Assembly: GCA_964636985.1 (NCBI GenBank)
Contig: CAZWSX010000007.1
Location: 1 to 64,000 of the forward strand
Direction: 5' to 3'
Length of the DNA: 64,000 bases
Source of the DNA: CAZWSX01 sp964636985
GTDB taxonomy: Bacteria > Planctomycetota > Planctomycetia > Pirellulales > Pirellulaceae
Made by a program: the position numbers and the translations under genes. This document shows positions 50,884 through 59,599 of this stretch, in pieces (position 1 is the first letter of the stretch; each line of letters opens with the position of its first letter). The notes under the pieces were generated by a model. The model saw only the letters and a list, made by a program, of their open reading frames with translations, made no database searches and was not told the DNA's origin.

Positions 50884-51456
50884 CTATCCCTTCGATCGTT
50901 GTAATTGGCTCCTAGCCGCCAGTGCGACCGATCCTTCTTGCCGATCGCGGTTGATGGCCAGCTTCCAGCACTCCATTGCTTTGGCTGTCTTGTTGCCTTC
51001 GGCCAGCATGTCGCCCAACCAGAGACTCAAGGTCGGCAGTTCTTGGTGCGTGTTGACAAGCTCGACCAGGTCCTTCACTGCGCCGTCTTTAAATCCCATC
51101 CGAGACTGAACAATGACGTCTTGAATGGCTCCTGCCAAAGGTCGATCGCCTTCCAGGAAAACGCCGTCCAGAATGGATCTCGATTCCTGATAATTCGACA
51201 AGCCCGCCATGCAGATGGCGAGCATGATGTGGGCTCGCGGCCCACGGTCCGGGACTTCGGTCAATTTCTTGAAGATCGATGCGGCCGGCTGAAACTTCTT
51301 CGCCCGGAGCAACGAATGCCCCAGAGCGAAGGCCTCGGAGTACGTGAAATCGCGAGCGGCATCTCCTACTCGGAATCTGAACAACGCTTCCGCATGATGT
51401 GCTCTTGGAGGACTTGGACGAAACGAACGAGTGTCGCTGTTTGCGTTTTTTGCCAT
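50884..51456 (-). CDS. TPR-repeat protein
   Basis: A 190-residue helical-repeat protein. Residues 35-185 show three to four TPR-like units (AFALGHSLLRAKKFQPAASI, HIMLAICMAGLSNYQESRSI, SLWLGDMLAEGNKTAKAMEC). It has no signal peptide and probably mediates protein contacts. GGAG 7 nt ahead sets ATG 51456. A sigma-54 promoter lies about 87 nt upstream. Confidence 0.8.
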   Translation of the reverse strand: MAKNANSDTRSFRPSPPRAHHAEALFRFRVGDAARDFTYSEAFALGHSLLRAKKFQPAASIFKKLTEVPDRGPRAHIMLAICMAGLSNYQESRSILDGVFLEGDRPLAGAIQDVIVQSRMGFKDGAVKDLVELVNTHQELPTLSLWLGDMLAEGNKTAKAMECWKLAINRDRQEGSVALAARSQLQRSKG

Positions 51457-51553
51457 CGGTAAACTCCAGAGGAGAGGAGAGAGGACCGAAATAGCTGCTA
51501 GCTGCCGCGCGGCGCTGGCCATGCCGCTGCTATCGATGAGAAGACCAGACAAT

Positions 51554-51569
51554 TGCAAAAGCCATGCCG
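51554..51569 (-). promoter_or_regulatory. Sigma-54 (-24/-12) promoter for the TPR gene
   Basis: Minus strand CGGCATGGCTTTTGCA: GG-N10-GC, TTGCA intact, first base C instead of T. Predicted start near 51543. A perfect inverted repeat lies about 100 bp further upstream (51660-51674). Confidence 0.66.
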
Positions 51570-51659
51570 GTGGCTAGGCCGTGAAATCGGGCATCTGAAA
51601 CGCGCGACGAGGAAACTCTCTTGCCACCTGTGGGAAAACTCTTTGCCAATCGCGATCGA

Positions 51660-51674
51660 GTTGTTGGAAACAAC
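51660..51674. promoter_or_regulatory. Perfect inverted repeat upstream of the TPR promoter
   Basis: GTTGTT-GGA-AACAAC, a 15-bp perfect inverted repeat, about 95 bp upstream of the sigma-54 site at 51554, a normal enhancer distance. Candidate activator site only. Confidence 0.45.
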
Positions 51675-51725
51675 CGTGTCGGTCGCTTTCCGCGCACAAC
51701 CACTGGCATCGCCTGCACGGGCGGT

Positions 51726-53192
51726 TCAGTCCGGAGTTGCTCGCTTCTCGGTGTGATTCGCATCGTCCGCATCCGCGGCGATTCCCAGGTTGCGCAGCTT
51801 CGACCTCAGCGTCGGTCGACTAATGCCTAGCAACTCTGACGCGGCAGCTTGGTTGCCCCGTGTTCGCGAGAGCGCCTCGGTAAAGAGAATGCGCTCGAAC
51901 TGTTCCAAAGCGCGCCGGTAAACGCCGCGCAGCCCTTCGTCGAAATCCTGTTCGACTTGTGCCGCAAGGCCTTCCCATGTCCACGAAGTGGAAAACGAAC
52001 TGGACGGCGTTGGTACCGCAGCCACCTTGGAAACATGCGGCGGAAGAAACTCCGGCAGCAACACAGAGCCAGCAGAACGGATCATCGCTTCCCGAAGTGT
52101 GGCCTGAAATTCCCGGATATTTCCCGGCCAGGCGTACTGGCGGAGGCATTCGAGCGTTTCCTCCGCAATCGACGTTACGGAAATGCCCAATTCTCGACGA
52201 AAGCGGAACAGAAAGTAGTGGGCCAGTTCTGGAATATCTTCAGGGCGATCGCGCAGTGGAGGCAACTCGATCGTCACTCCTCGCAGTCGGTAGTAGAGAT
52301 CCAGCCGGAACTCGTTCCGCTGAACCATTGCCTCGAGCGGCTTATTCGTCGCGGCAATGATGCGAACGTCGCTCCGCAAAGATTCGTTTCCTCCTACCCG
52401 CTCGAACGTCCCATCCTGAAGCAGGCGTAACATCTTGGCCTGGGTATTAGGCGACATGTCGCCCACCTCATCCAGGAATATCGTGCCGCCATGTGCTTGC
52501 TCGAATTTGCCGACTCTTTGACGATCGGCTCCTGTAAAGGCACCTCGCTCGTGGCCAAAGAGTTCGCTTTCCAAGATCGTTTCCGACAGCGCCGCGCAAT
52601 TGATCGCAAGGAACGGCTGTTGCGTGCGCCGGCTGTGATGATAGAGCGCGCGTGCGACCAATTCCTTGCCCGTCCCGCTTTCGCCCAGGATCAGCACATT
52701 CACATCCTGCGACGCGACGCGGCCGATTTGCTTGAACACGGCCCGCATTGCCCGGGAACTGCCGATGATCAGGTCCGGATTATCCAAGCGGTCTTCCGCG
52801 CTTTCGACCAGCGCCGGCGTTCGAGTCAGCCGATGGATTTCGCACGCCTTGGTGACGACATCCACAATTTGGCGGGCATCAAGCGGTTTCACCAGGTAAT
52901 CGAAAGCGCCTCGCTTCATGGCCTCGATGGCGGTTTCCGACGTTCCATGCCCTGTGATGAAGATGATAAGGCACTTAGAATCGCGGCTTCTGAGTTCTTC
53001 GAAAAGCTTCAAGCCGTCGTCGTCGCCAAGTCGGATGTCGAGCAGAATCACATCCGGACATTCCTCGGCCACTCGTTGTATCGCTTGCGCGGCGTTCTCG
53101 GCGACGATCACGCCGATATCCGTTCCTTCAAATACCTGAACGATGCTGAAGCGGATAGCGGGCTCGTCGTCAACGACCAGGAGAGTTGGCAT
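51726..53192 (-). CDS. NtrC-family sigma-54 response regulator (second)
   Basis: A 488-residue enhancer-binding protein: receiver (Asp52 in ILLDIRLGD), AAA+ with Walker A GESGTGKE and the sigma-54 loop GAFTGA, then a Fis-type HTH (AASELLGISRPTLRSKL). It lies 10 bp behind the membrane kinase gene on the same strand and is its obvious partner. With the regulator at 32050 it is one of two possible activators for the promoters in the window. Confidence 0.94.
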   Translation of the reverse strand: MPTLLVVDDEPAIRFSIVQVFEGTDIGVIVAENAAQAIQRVAEECPDVILLDIRLGDDDGLKLFEELRSRDSKCLIIFITGHGTSETAIEAMKRGAFDYLVKPLDARQIVDVVTKACEIHRLTRTPALVESAEDRLDNPDLIIGSSRAMRAVFKQIGRVASQDVNVLILGESGTGKELVARALYHHSRRTQQPFLAINCAALSETILESELFGHERGAFTGADRQRVGKFEQAHGGTIFLDEVGDMSPNTQAKMLRLLQDGTFERVGGNESLRSDVRIIAATNKPLEAMVQRNEFRLDLYYRLRGVTIELPPLRDRPEDIPELAHYFLFRFRRELGISVTSIAEETLECLRQYAWPGNIREFQATLREAMIRSAGSVLLPEFLPPHVSKVAAVPTPSSSFSTSWTWEGLAAQVEQDFDEGLRGVYRRALEQFERILFTEALSRTRGNQAAASELLGISRPTLRSKLRNLGIAADADDANHTEKRATPD

Positions 53193-53202
53193 CGGTTTGA
53201 TT

Positions 53203-54774
53203 TCAAGTTGACACAGCAGCGGGAAACAGGGAAGCCTGTGGCGAAGTGATTGGTTGAGGCCCGCCTGGATGGGGCGCGGAGTCTGGCAATCGAACTATAA
53301 ACCTCGCTCCGCGGGGAGAGCGATTTTCCGCGACGACCGTACCCCCATGTTCTTCAACCAGACGTCTGGTAATGGCTAACCCCAGCCCTGTGCCGCGCGC
53401 TTTCGTCGTCACGAACGGTTCGAAAACGTGTTCCATGACCTGCGGGGAAATCCCAGTTCCCTCGTCTTCTACGACGACAACTACTTCGCGAGGATCGCCA
53501 TTCTCCGTGTAGAGCTGGACTCCTAAGATTCCTCCTTTGGGCATGGCATCGATGCCATTCAGCAGCAGGTTGACAAAGACTTGATGCAACTGCTCGGGAT
53601 CGCAGGTGAGCTCGCACGTGGTGGGCACGTCCAATTCAAAGGAAATCGACGACTCTTGCCCGCGGCCGCGAACGAGGTTAACCGCCCGCTCCACCAGCTC
53701 GCTCACATTGGCCCGCAACCGGCGGGGCTTGGGAGGCCGCGCGAAGTCGAGCAACTGCTGAATTGTGTCCTCCATCCGCACCACTTCCTCTTCGACGACT
53801 CGCAGGCTTTCGGCAGAACTGGCCCCTGGGCCCTTGATTCTCATCGACTGAACCAGCAGCTTCACGGCGGTCAACGGGTTGCGAATTTCGTGGGCGACGC
53901 CTGCGGCGAGGGTTCCCACGGCGGCCAAACGTTCGTTCCGAATAGCCTCGCGCCGGGTCCCCTCAAGGCTCTTTATCATCTGCTCGAATCGTTCGACGAT
54001 TTTGCGAATTTGAAAGTCAATCGCCTCGATATCTCCATTGGTCGACGGCAGGACGTCCACCTTTCCCAATTCCATCGCGGCTCCCTCCAAGCGAAAGTGA
54101 ATCGCGGCCAAACGATTGCTTACTTGCGAAGCGGCTCGGTAGCCTAGCCAGACTCCTATGACCGGACCGGCAATGACCAGAATCATCCGGATGTTGCCGA
54201 CCGCAGTGCTCCATTTGGTGTAGTGGTGGGTCCTGGTATCGATCTGCGATTGGTTGATCTGTTGCAGTTGATCGCAATACGCCGAGATATCTCGCGCCAA
54301 CAAGGGAAGGTGCTGCCTTTGATTGAGATCGGACGATACAGCCCGAATGGCCTTCAGGTACTCGTCGAAAGCATGTGCAATCAACTCCACTTTTTCATGC
54401 TCTTCGTTTGAGATGGCCGAAGTTTTGGCTTGTTTCAGGGCTTGTTGGAAGTTGGCGACTGCCGACGTGTAGGGGCCGGATGTTTCCAGTTCACCGCTCT
54501 CGAAGGTCGTGGCGGCCACTCGAAGCTCCCACAGAGCGTGTTGCATGACGGCGGTACTTCGAATGGTCGAGACATTGTCCCGCAGAATGCTCTGATAGTG
54601 CTCGTCCAGCCAATTGATGTAGATCGCCGTGACGACGCTCATCGCCAATGAAGCGGCCGCCAAAACTACCATCGGAACAAACAGAATATAGAGCGTCCTG
54701 TTCGGCGCAGCGGGACGGAGCGCCGCTTGGGCACCGGCGGTGCTTTGGGACCGACTGTCCTGCGCGTCGTTCAT
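53203..54774 (-). CDS. Membrane histidine kinase, partner of the second NtrC regulator
   Basis: A 523-residue kinase with two membrane segments (about residues 34-58 and 180-205) flanking a helical sensor domain of the 4HB type, a HAMP-like linker, HisKA (GVAHEIRNPLTAV) and HATPase (NLLLNGIDAMPKGG, EDEGTGI, GTGLGLAI). The ligand is unknown. GGAGGG 8 nt ahead supports ATG 54774; the frame is open to 54825. A moderate sigma-54 site lies 36 nt upstream, which would make the pair autoregulated. Confidence 0.92.
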   Translation of the reverse strand: MNDAQDSRSQSTAGAQAALRPAAPNRTLYILFVPMVVLAAASLAMSVVTAIYINWLDEHYQSILRDNVSTIRSTAVMQHALWELRVAATTFESGELETSGPYTSAVANFQQALKQAKTSAISNEEHEKVELIAHAFDEYLKAIRAVSSDLNQRQHLPLLARDISAYCDQLQQINQSQIDTRTHHYTKWSTAVGNIRMILVIAGPVIGVWLGYRAASQVSNRLAAIHFRLEGAAMELGKVDVLPSTNGDIEAIDFQIRKIVERFEQMIKSLEGTRREAIRNERLAAVGTLAAGVAHEIRNPLTAVKLLVQSMRIKGPGASSAESLRVVEEEVVRMEDTIQQLLDFARPPKPRRLRANVSELVERAVNLVRGRGQESSISFELDVPTTCELTCDPEQLHQVFVNLLLNGIDAMPKGGILGVQLYTENGDPREVVVVVEDEGTGISPQVMEHVFEPFVTTKARGTGLGLAITRRLVEEHGGTVVAENRSPRGARFIVRLPDSAPHPGGPQPITSPQASLFPAAVST

Positions 54775-54820
54775 GCTGGGCACCCTCCGACAGTTGCGGT
54801 CTGGCATTCGCGTCAGCGAA

Positions 54821-54836
54821 CGCAATTCGCGGGCCG
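54821..54836 (-). promoter_or_regulatory. Possible sigma-54 promoter for the kinase-regulator pair
   Basis: Minus strand CGGCCCGCGAATTGCG: GG-N10-GC and TTGC are kept but the first base is C and the -24 box is GGCCC. Weaker than the others. Predicted start near 54810. Confidence 0.5.
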
Positions 54837-54933
54837 ACTACAAAATAAAAGTCGTTTCGTAGTCCAATTTGCTTTTCAAATACAGTCTGACGCCAAAATC
54901 GCATCGAGGGCAACTCCCAGCGTGGCGAGCAGT

Positions 54934-54969
54934 GGAAAACTTCTTCCTATATATGGAAAAAGATTTTCC
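54934..54969. promoter_or_regulatory. Alternating GGAA/TTCC palindrome block
   Basis: Consecutive half-sites form GGAA-N6-TTCC (54934-54947), TTCC-N7-GGAA (54944-54958) and the perfect GGAAAA-AGA-TTTTCC (54955-54969). The block lies about midway between two divergent sigma-54 sites and resembles clustered binding sites for an oligomeric activator. Confidence 0.5.
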
Positions 54970-55043
54970 TGGTCGAGAGAATCTTCCGTCCTTCAACGGC
55001 GGAAAGGCTTCGGAAAGGCGCGTCGTGCAGGGGCTCTAAGCAT

Positions 55044-55059
55044 TGGCACGAACCGTGCT
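55044..55059 (+). promoter_or_regulatory. Sigma-54 (-24/-12) promoter for the pseudo-receiver gene
   Basis: TGGCACGAACCGTGCT: perfect TGGCACG, GG-N10-GC, -12 element GTGCT. Predicted start near 55070, 70 nt ahead of ATG 55140. Confidence 0.75.
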
Positions 55060-55139
55060 TCGCTTCTATGGGCTCTCTTCATGCCAAACGTTGAGACCGG
55101 CAACTGTGACAAATTGACCCCCGAATCAGGAACCCAAAC

Positions 55140-55670
55140 ATGCATCCCTTCCTGGGAACCTCTTCCTTCCTGACGACCGATCAACTGTACACGTACAGGG
55201 CGATAGCCGGCATCGACTCAGCGGACATGTCACCGCGAACCGACACACGGACAGGCGACAAAGTGCAAGAAAAAGAACAGTCACGAACGCCGAAGAAAAC
55301 GGAAACCGTAGTCCTACTGGCGATGCGCCCCACCTGTGCTCGAGGCGAATACCAGGCATCGCTGGCGGCGCAAGGCTTTAGAACGATCACTGTCGACGAT
55401 GCGGAACAAGGCATCCGGGTTTTGCAGGAGACGATTCCCAGCCTGGTTGTCGTGGAGCCAGAGTTGGAAGGCGGAGGCGGCGATAGATTGCTCGATAACA
55501 TCCAGCAAGAGATGAGTTTTCATCAAATTCCCGTTCTTGTGGTTTCGGCCACGGCGAATCGTTCCGCAATTTTCAGGATTGCAAGATTCGATATCGATGA
55601 TTTCGCAGTGTTGCCAATTAGCGTCGGGGCATTCACAATTCGCGTCCTGAAACTCCTGAACGGTTCCTAA
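55140..55670 (+). CDS. Degenerate receiver-domain protein
   Basis: A 176-residue protein: about 55 polar residues, then a receiver-like fold (VVLLAMRPTC ... LVVVEPELEGGGGDRLL ... VPVLVVSATAN). The phosphoacceptor Asp is replaced by Glu (EPELEGG), the N-terminal acidic pair is lost and the conserved Lys near the end is not visible, so it cannot work as a normal phosphorylated regulator. It may be a constitutive or decoy receiver. Single gene behind a sigma-54 promoter, divergent from the kinase-regulator pair. Confidence 0.75.
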   Translation: MHPFLGTSSFLTTDQLYTYRAIAGIDSADMSPRTDTRTGDKVQEKEQSRTPKKTETVVLLAMRPTCARGEYQASLAAQGFRTITVDDAEQGIRVLQETIPSLVVVEPELEGGGGDRLLDNIQQEMSFHQIPVLVVSATANRSAIFRIARFDIDDFAVLPISVGAFTIRVLKLLNGS

Positions 55671-55760
55671 AAAGCAGGCGGCTCGCATCCTGGTTGGACG
55701 GAAAATCTTCGCGAGGTTTTCTGGCCTGATCTCACCCTTGCCCGCGATCGTCGAGTGACT

Positions 55761-57188
55761 CTACCAATACATCGCAAGCCGCGTTGAGAAAAGGTTTGCC
55801 CCAGATTGACCGGTGTTGGGCTCCGTTGGCCACGCGTACGAGTAGTTAAACATCAGACGCAGGCGGTCGGCGAGATACCAATTCGCCCCGACAGTTACCA
55901 GAGGCAGCTTTACGCCTACCTTCTGACCTTGAGAGCCAGGCGGGATGTCGTTGTCCAAGAAGTCGAGGTAGCTGAAACGAGCCGTCATTTCCCAGGCACC
56001 ATACCCAAGGCCTTCCGGCGCCGTCTTATCATGGAACAGCCTCGTCACAGGACGATCCACCTTGACTCCCCCAAATGTTCCGTAGTGCTTTTGGTACGCG
56101 CGGCGTTCGCCCGTGATGAAGTAACAACTCTGGATATAAGCTCCTTGAAGGAAAACGGTCCCGCCGCCGGTCTGATCGATCCACGTCGCATACCACTCTG
56201 CCTGCACGATGCTCGGGCCGCGTTGCCATGCCCACTGGGTGTTAAGCAGCCACTGCGAATGAGCAGGCACCCGGATGGTTGGAACAAAAGGAGACGTGGA
56301 AGAATCTCCAAAGTCCAACAAAGGCGAGTTGGGCGGCTGATTCACTTTGACGATGCCCGTATCCGGGATTCTGGCCGACCCCACCAATCCAAAATGCACT
56401 AACTGATCGTCGTCGTCCCAGGGCAAGACTGTGCCCCGCGCCGTGATCGCCGTCTCCGCCCCATCGCCACCCTGGAAATCGGACGTATCGGTGCCGGAGT
56501 GAAAAAGGCCGATGGCGCTGGTGTAGTTCTGGTTTACACCGCAGCGAAAGTGCCCAATCCCCCAATTGCGCGCCGGGTCCAGCGTGTTGATGGGCGAGCG
56601 TTCCAAAAACTCCATCGAGTTGGCACTCATATAGCCTTCCAAACTGAATGGCTCACGAAAGTGTCCGAGTCTCAGTTCGCCTCCGACATCGGGCTCGCCG
56701 GATGCGATAAACAAGTCCCGCACCACCACTCGACCGCTGGCAAGATCGATCTCGCCGAGAAATCGTGAGTCGTTCAGAAGCGGCCCCTCAATCCCAATTC
56801 GGGCGCGGCGCAAGCCGACAACGTCTTCAAGATCGCCGAAAGTGGCCCTGTTCGCCGCGCTTTGGCTCGACGAAATGGCATCGACTTGGATGCGTCCTCT
56901 CGTCTTCCAACTCGTCTTCCAACTCGGTCCTGCGGATGGGGTCTTTTCCGGCCGTGGTTCGGCCCGTTCAAGTTCTTGTCGGGCGGAATCCAAAAGCGAT
57001 TCTTCTGACCGCGTTGCATCGAATTGGGGGTGTGGCGAAGTCCCCTCGTCCGCTCCCGCAGGGACCACGGCCATCGCGAACCAAACCACAAACGTGGCAG
57101 TAAGCAACCGAATCGTCGTTCGCAGAACGGCAAACTCGCCGCCGTGCGATTCGGAAGGATGCAAGAATAGAATCAATCTAGCTTGCAT
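55761..57188 (-). CDS. OprO/OprP-like outer-membrane porin
   Basis: A 475-residue protein with a signal sequence ending near VVPAGA (about residue 46) and a beta-barrel body of alternating strands (DDVVGLRRARIGIEG, GHFREPFSLEGYM, LRLMFNYSYAWPTEP) ending in an aromatic residue (MYW), as in phosphate/polyphosphate-selective porins. A short coiled region follows the signal. ATG 57188 is chosen; GTG 57200 is an alternative. No sigma-54 site lies ahead. Confidence 0.8.
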   Translation of the reverse strand: MQARLILFLHPSESHGGEFAVLRTTIRLLTATFVVWFAMAVVPAGADEGTSPHPQFDATRSEESLLDSARQELERAEPRPEKTPSAGPSWKTSWKTRGRIQVDAISSSQSAANRATFGDLEDVVGLRRARIGIEGPLLNDSRFLGEIDLASGRVVVRDLFIASGEPDVGGELRLGHFREPFSLEGYMSANSMEFLERSPINTLDPARNWGIGHFRCGVNQNYTSAIGLFHSGTDTSDFQGGDGAETAITARGTVLPWDDDDQLVHFGLVGSARIPDTGIVKVNQPPNSPLLDFGDSSTSPFVPTIRVPAHSQWLLNTQWAWQRGPSIVQAEWYATWIDQTGGGTVFLQGAYIQSCYFITGERRAYQKHYGTFGGVKVDRPVTRLFHDKTAPEGLGYGAWEMTARFSYLDFLDNDIPPGSQGQKVGVKLPLVTVGANWYLADRLRLMFNYSYAWPTEPNTGQSGANLFSTRLAMYW

Positions 57189-57560
57189 CGCTTGATCCAC
57201 TTCGCTTTGCCATTGGGCGCTGCAAGAACGATAGCAATGCTACGTCGGCGACTTGCAGTAAGGCGTATCAATTACTTCGACGTGATGGCACCGGGTCCTT
57301 AACTGCGAACTGAGTTTCGGAATTGCGGCTTCGTTCTGTTACTGCAAACCACAGTAACGAACACCCGGATCTTGAAGACATCCAGTACAACGGACGCAGC
57401 TAAAACCAGTGCCAGCACTCCAAACACCGGTCCGCGCCTCACCAAAGTGACCACAGGATCAACATTCTCCCGGCAATAGGCAATCTCTAGCGGCATGCAC
57501 GACCATTCCGTGCGGCTAGGGACGCAAAAACCTCTGCGTCAATTAGATGGCGCCAGCCGC
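57189..57560. other. Intergenic region between the porin and KaiC-like genes
   Basis: 372 bp. A 65-residue open frame (57299-57496, minus) has one possible membrane segment, but no ribosome site or family; I do not call it. No clear promoter or terminator. Confidence 0.35.
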
Positions 57561-59078
57561 TCAATGTTTCGGATCGCTATCGCCCTCGAATACGGGAACG
57601 CCTGTAAGCACGCCGCGGAATTGCCGCAACGGCTCTCCCACGCGAATGCCGCCTTCCAAGCGAAAGTCGCGAATCGTGCGCTCGTGCATGCCGCCGCGTT
57701 TCTTGACGACCGAAATGGCCTGACGCACTTCTCCCTTGGTTTCGTAGTAACGCATCAAGATGACCGAGTCGGCCAGGTAGCTGGCATCCACGGGGGTGAC
57801 CATCTGGCTTCCGATCAAACCGTGATGGGCAGCGATCATGATTGTTGCCACGCCTGCCTGTGCCAGGTACATCAGCATTTCATGCAATTGAATAATCAGG
57901 AAACGCTCTCCGGGCATGGCGTTGAGATAGCCGTTCAAGCCATCGATGACCACGATCGAGGCCTTTTGAGATTCCACGGCTTTCCGGACCAGGTGACTGA
58001 ATTCACCAGGCGACAACTCGGCGGGGTCAACCTGTTGCACCGTGACAAGGCCGCTTTCGACAGGCGAGCGAAGGTCGATTCCAAGGCCAGCTGCGCGGGT
58101 GAGCAGCGTGTTGCGGTTCTCGTCGAAGATGAAAAGAGCGGACCTCTGCTCGCGTTTGGCGGCGGCCGCGACTAGCTGTGCAGCCAGCGACGATTTTCCC
58201 GTGCCGGCCGCACCCACGATCAACGTGCTGGTGCCCGTCTCGATGCCGCCTCCCAGCAACGTATCCAGTTCGGCGATTCCGCTGGCAAGTTTTTGCATGG
58301 CGAAAGTCGATCGATTTTCGCTGGCAATGAGCCGGGGATAAACTTCGAGACCGCCCCGCTTAATGACGTAATCGTGATATCCGCCGCGGAATTTCACCCC
58401 GCGATATTTCAGGACAATCAGCCGGCGCCGTTCCGCCCCGTATTCGGGAAGCATTTGGTCCAGCCGGATCGCGCCGTGGGCGATGCTTTGAAGCCGCGTG
58501 TCGTAGTCGTTGCTAGTCATGTCGTCGAGAAGGAGAACCGTACAGCGCCGCCCCGCGAAGAACTGCTTCAATGCCAAAACCTGTCGCCGATAACGGAGCG
58601 AGTGGTCCGAGAGCAATCGAAGCTCCGAGAGCGAATCGATCACCACCCTGGTCGGCTTGATCCTCTCCACATCGGCAAGAATGGTCTTCGTCGTCTCGCT
58701 CAACTCGATCTCGGACGGGTGAAACATGGTGTACTGTTCGTCTGGCTGCAACGTCGCTTCCGTCGGAATCAACTCGCGAATACTGATGCCGTCCAGTAAC
58801 CAGCCGTGCGACGTCGCGACTCCTCGCAATTCATCTTCTGTTTCGGAAAGCGCCACGTACAACACGGGCTCGCCGCGCCGTACGCCCTCCAGGAGGAACT
58901 GCATCGCCAGGGTTGTTTTGCCAGAACCGGGAATCCCTTCGACCAAATACAAGCGGTGAGGCGTAAGACCTCCCGCCAAAATGACGTCTAGCCCTTCGAC
59001 GCCTGTCGGAAAGCTTTGATCGGGGCCGGGAGAATGGTGCGCAGCCGCATGGCCAAGCGAAACTGGGTCGGCGTCCAT
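57561..59078 (-). CDS. Double-domain KaiC-like ATPase
   Basis: A 505-residue protein of two RecA-like domains, each with a Walker A: GIPGSGKTTL (about residue 48) and GAAGTGKSSL (about 290). Catalytic Glu-type ETED and a KRGGMHERTIRDFRLE end match KaiC-family proteins. No kaiA or kaiB is nearby, so a clock role is unlikely; relatives work in signalling or stress. AAAGGTG precedes ATG 59078. Confidence 0.88.
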   Translation of the reverse strand: MDADPVSLGHAAAHHSPGPDQSFPTGVEGLDVILAGGLTPHRLYLVEGIPGSGKTTLAMQFLLEGVRRGEPVLYVALSETEDELRGVATSHGWLLDGISIRELIPTEATLQPDEQYTMFHPSEIELSETTKTILADVERIKPTRVVIDSLSELRLLSDHSLRYRRQVLALKQFFAGRRCTVLLLDDMTSNDYDTRLQSIAHGAIRLDQMLPEYGAERRRLIVLKYRGVKFRGGYHDYVIKRGGLEVYPRLIASENRSTFAMQKLASGIAELDTLLGGGIETGTSTLIVGAAGTGKSSLAAQLVAAAAKREQRSALFIFDENRNTLLTRAAGLGIDLRSPVESGLVTVQQVDPAELSPGEFSHLVRKAVESQKASIVVIDGLNGYLNAMPGERFLIIQLHEMLMYLAQAGVATIMIAAHHGLIGSQMVTPVDASYLADSVILMRYYETKGEVRQAISVVKKRGGMHERTIRDFRLEGGIRVGEPLRQFRGVLTGVPVFEGDSDPKH

Positions 59079-59440
59079 GGGACACCTTTCTGATTAGTCT
59101 CTCAGCGTCCGCCGCATATGGAGCTAAACGGCAGGAATGCAGTTAGCGTAATCGCTTCATCGTATCGCTTCGAGGTGGCTCTGCGGAGCGCGATTGCATG
59201 GAGTGAGAAAGAATCTCGGACAAGATGGGAAGCGAGAAAAGCGGTCGCATCTGCACATCCTTGATCGCGTCTCAGATGAGTCATCCATCGCGCGCGTATC
59301 ATCACCGCCAATATCGCCCCCGAATCTCGGCAGCGCAGAACTGGCCAAGCTTTACCGCACCTACCACGCTCCGATTGAAACCAAGGTTTCTCCCATGACA
59401 AATTCTTTGGCGACGGCTCGAACGCAGCGGCGATGCCGAC
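59079..59440. other. Intergenic region with no supported feature
   Basis: 362 bp between the KaiC-like gene and the small zinc-ribbon gene. A poor sigma-54-like match (59332-59347, minus) lacks the TT of the -12 box and is not counted. Nothing else seen. Confidence 0.35.
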
Positions 59441-59599
59441 TTACTTGCTGACCTTGTTCTTCAGCTTCCAATCCAAGTCCGCCCGAACGATCGCGCACTG
59501 CGGATGCTCGCCCCCCTGAGAGTACGTTGGTTTTTTACACACGGGACAAAGTCGCGGCGGATTTGCGCGCAAGATCGGCGTCGGCTTCTTTTCGCTCAT
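59441..59599 (-). CDS. Small zinc-ribbon protein
   Basis: A 52-residue protein: MSEKKPTPILRANPPRLC, then CPVC and a second Cys after a His (GGEHPQC), a short zinc-knuckle pattern. The frame extends upstream, but GGAG 7 nt ahead of ATG 59599 supports this start. Role unknown. Confidence 0.65.
   Translation of the reverse strand: MSEKKPTPILRANPPRLCPVCKKPTYSQGGEHPQCAIVRADLDWKLKNKVSK

Larger units (their letters stand above)
54775..55139. other. Divergent control region between the kinase and pseudo-receiver genes
   Basis: 365 bp with two outward sigma-54 sites (54821-54836 minus; 55044-55059 plus) and a block of GGAA/TTCC repeats between them. No gene. Confidence 0.6.

Noticed and set aside
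57299..57496. 65-codon minus-strand frame with one hydrophobic segment
   Set aside because: No ribosome site or homologue known to me; could be real, but the evidence is too thin.
59332..59347. Sigma-54-like site ahead of the KaiC-like gene
   Set aside because: The -12 box is GCGC and the distance to the gene is over 230 bp; not convincing.
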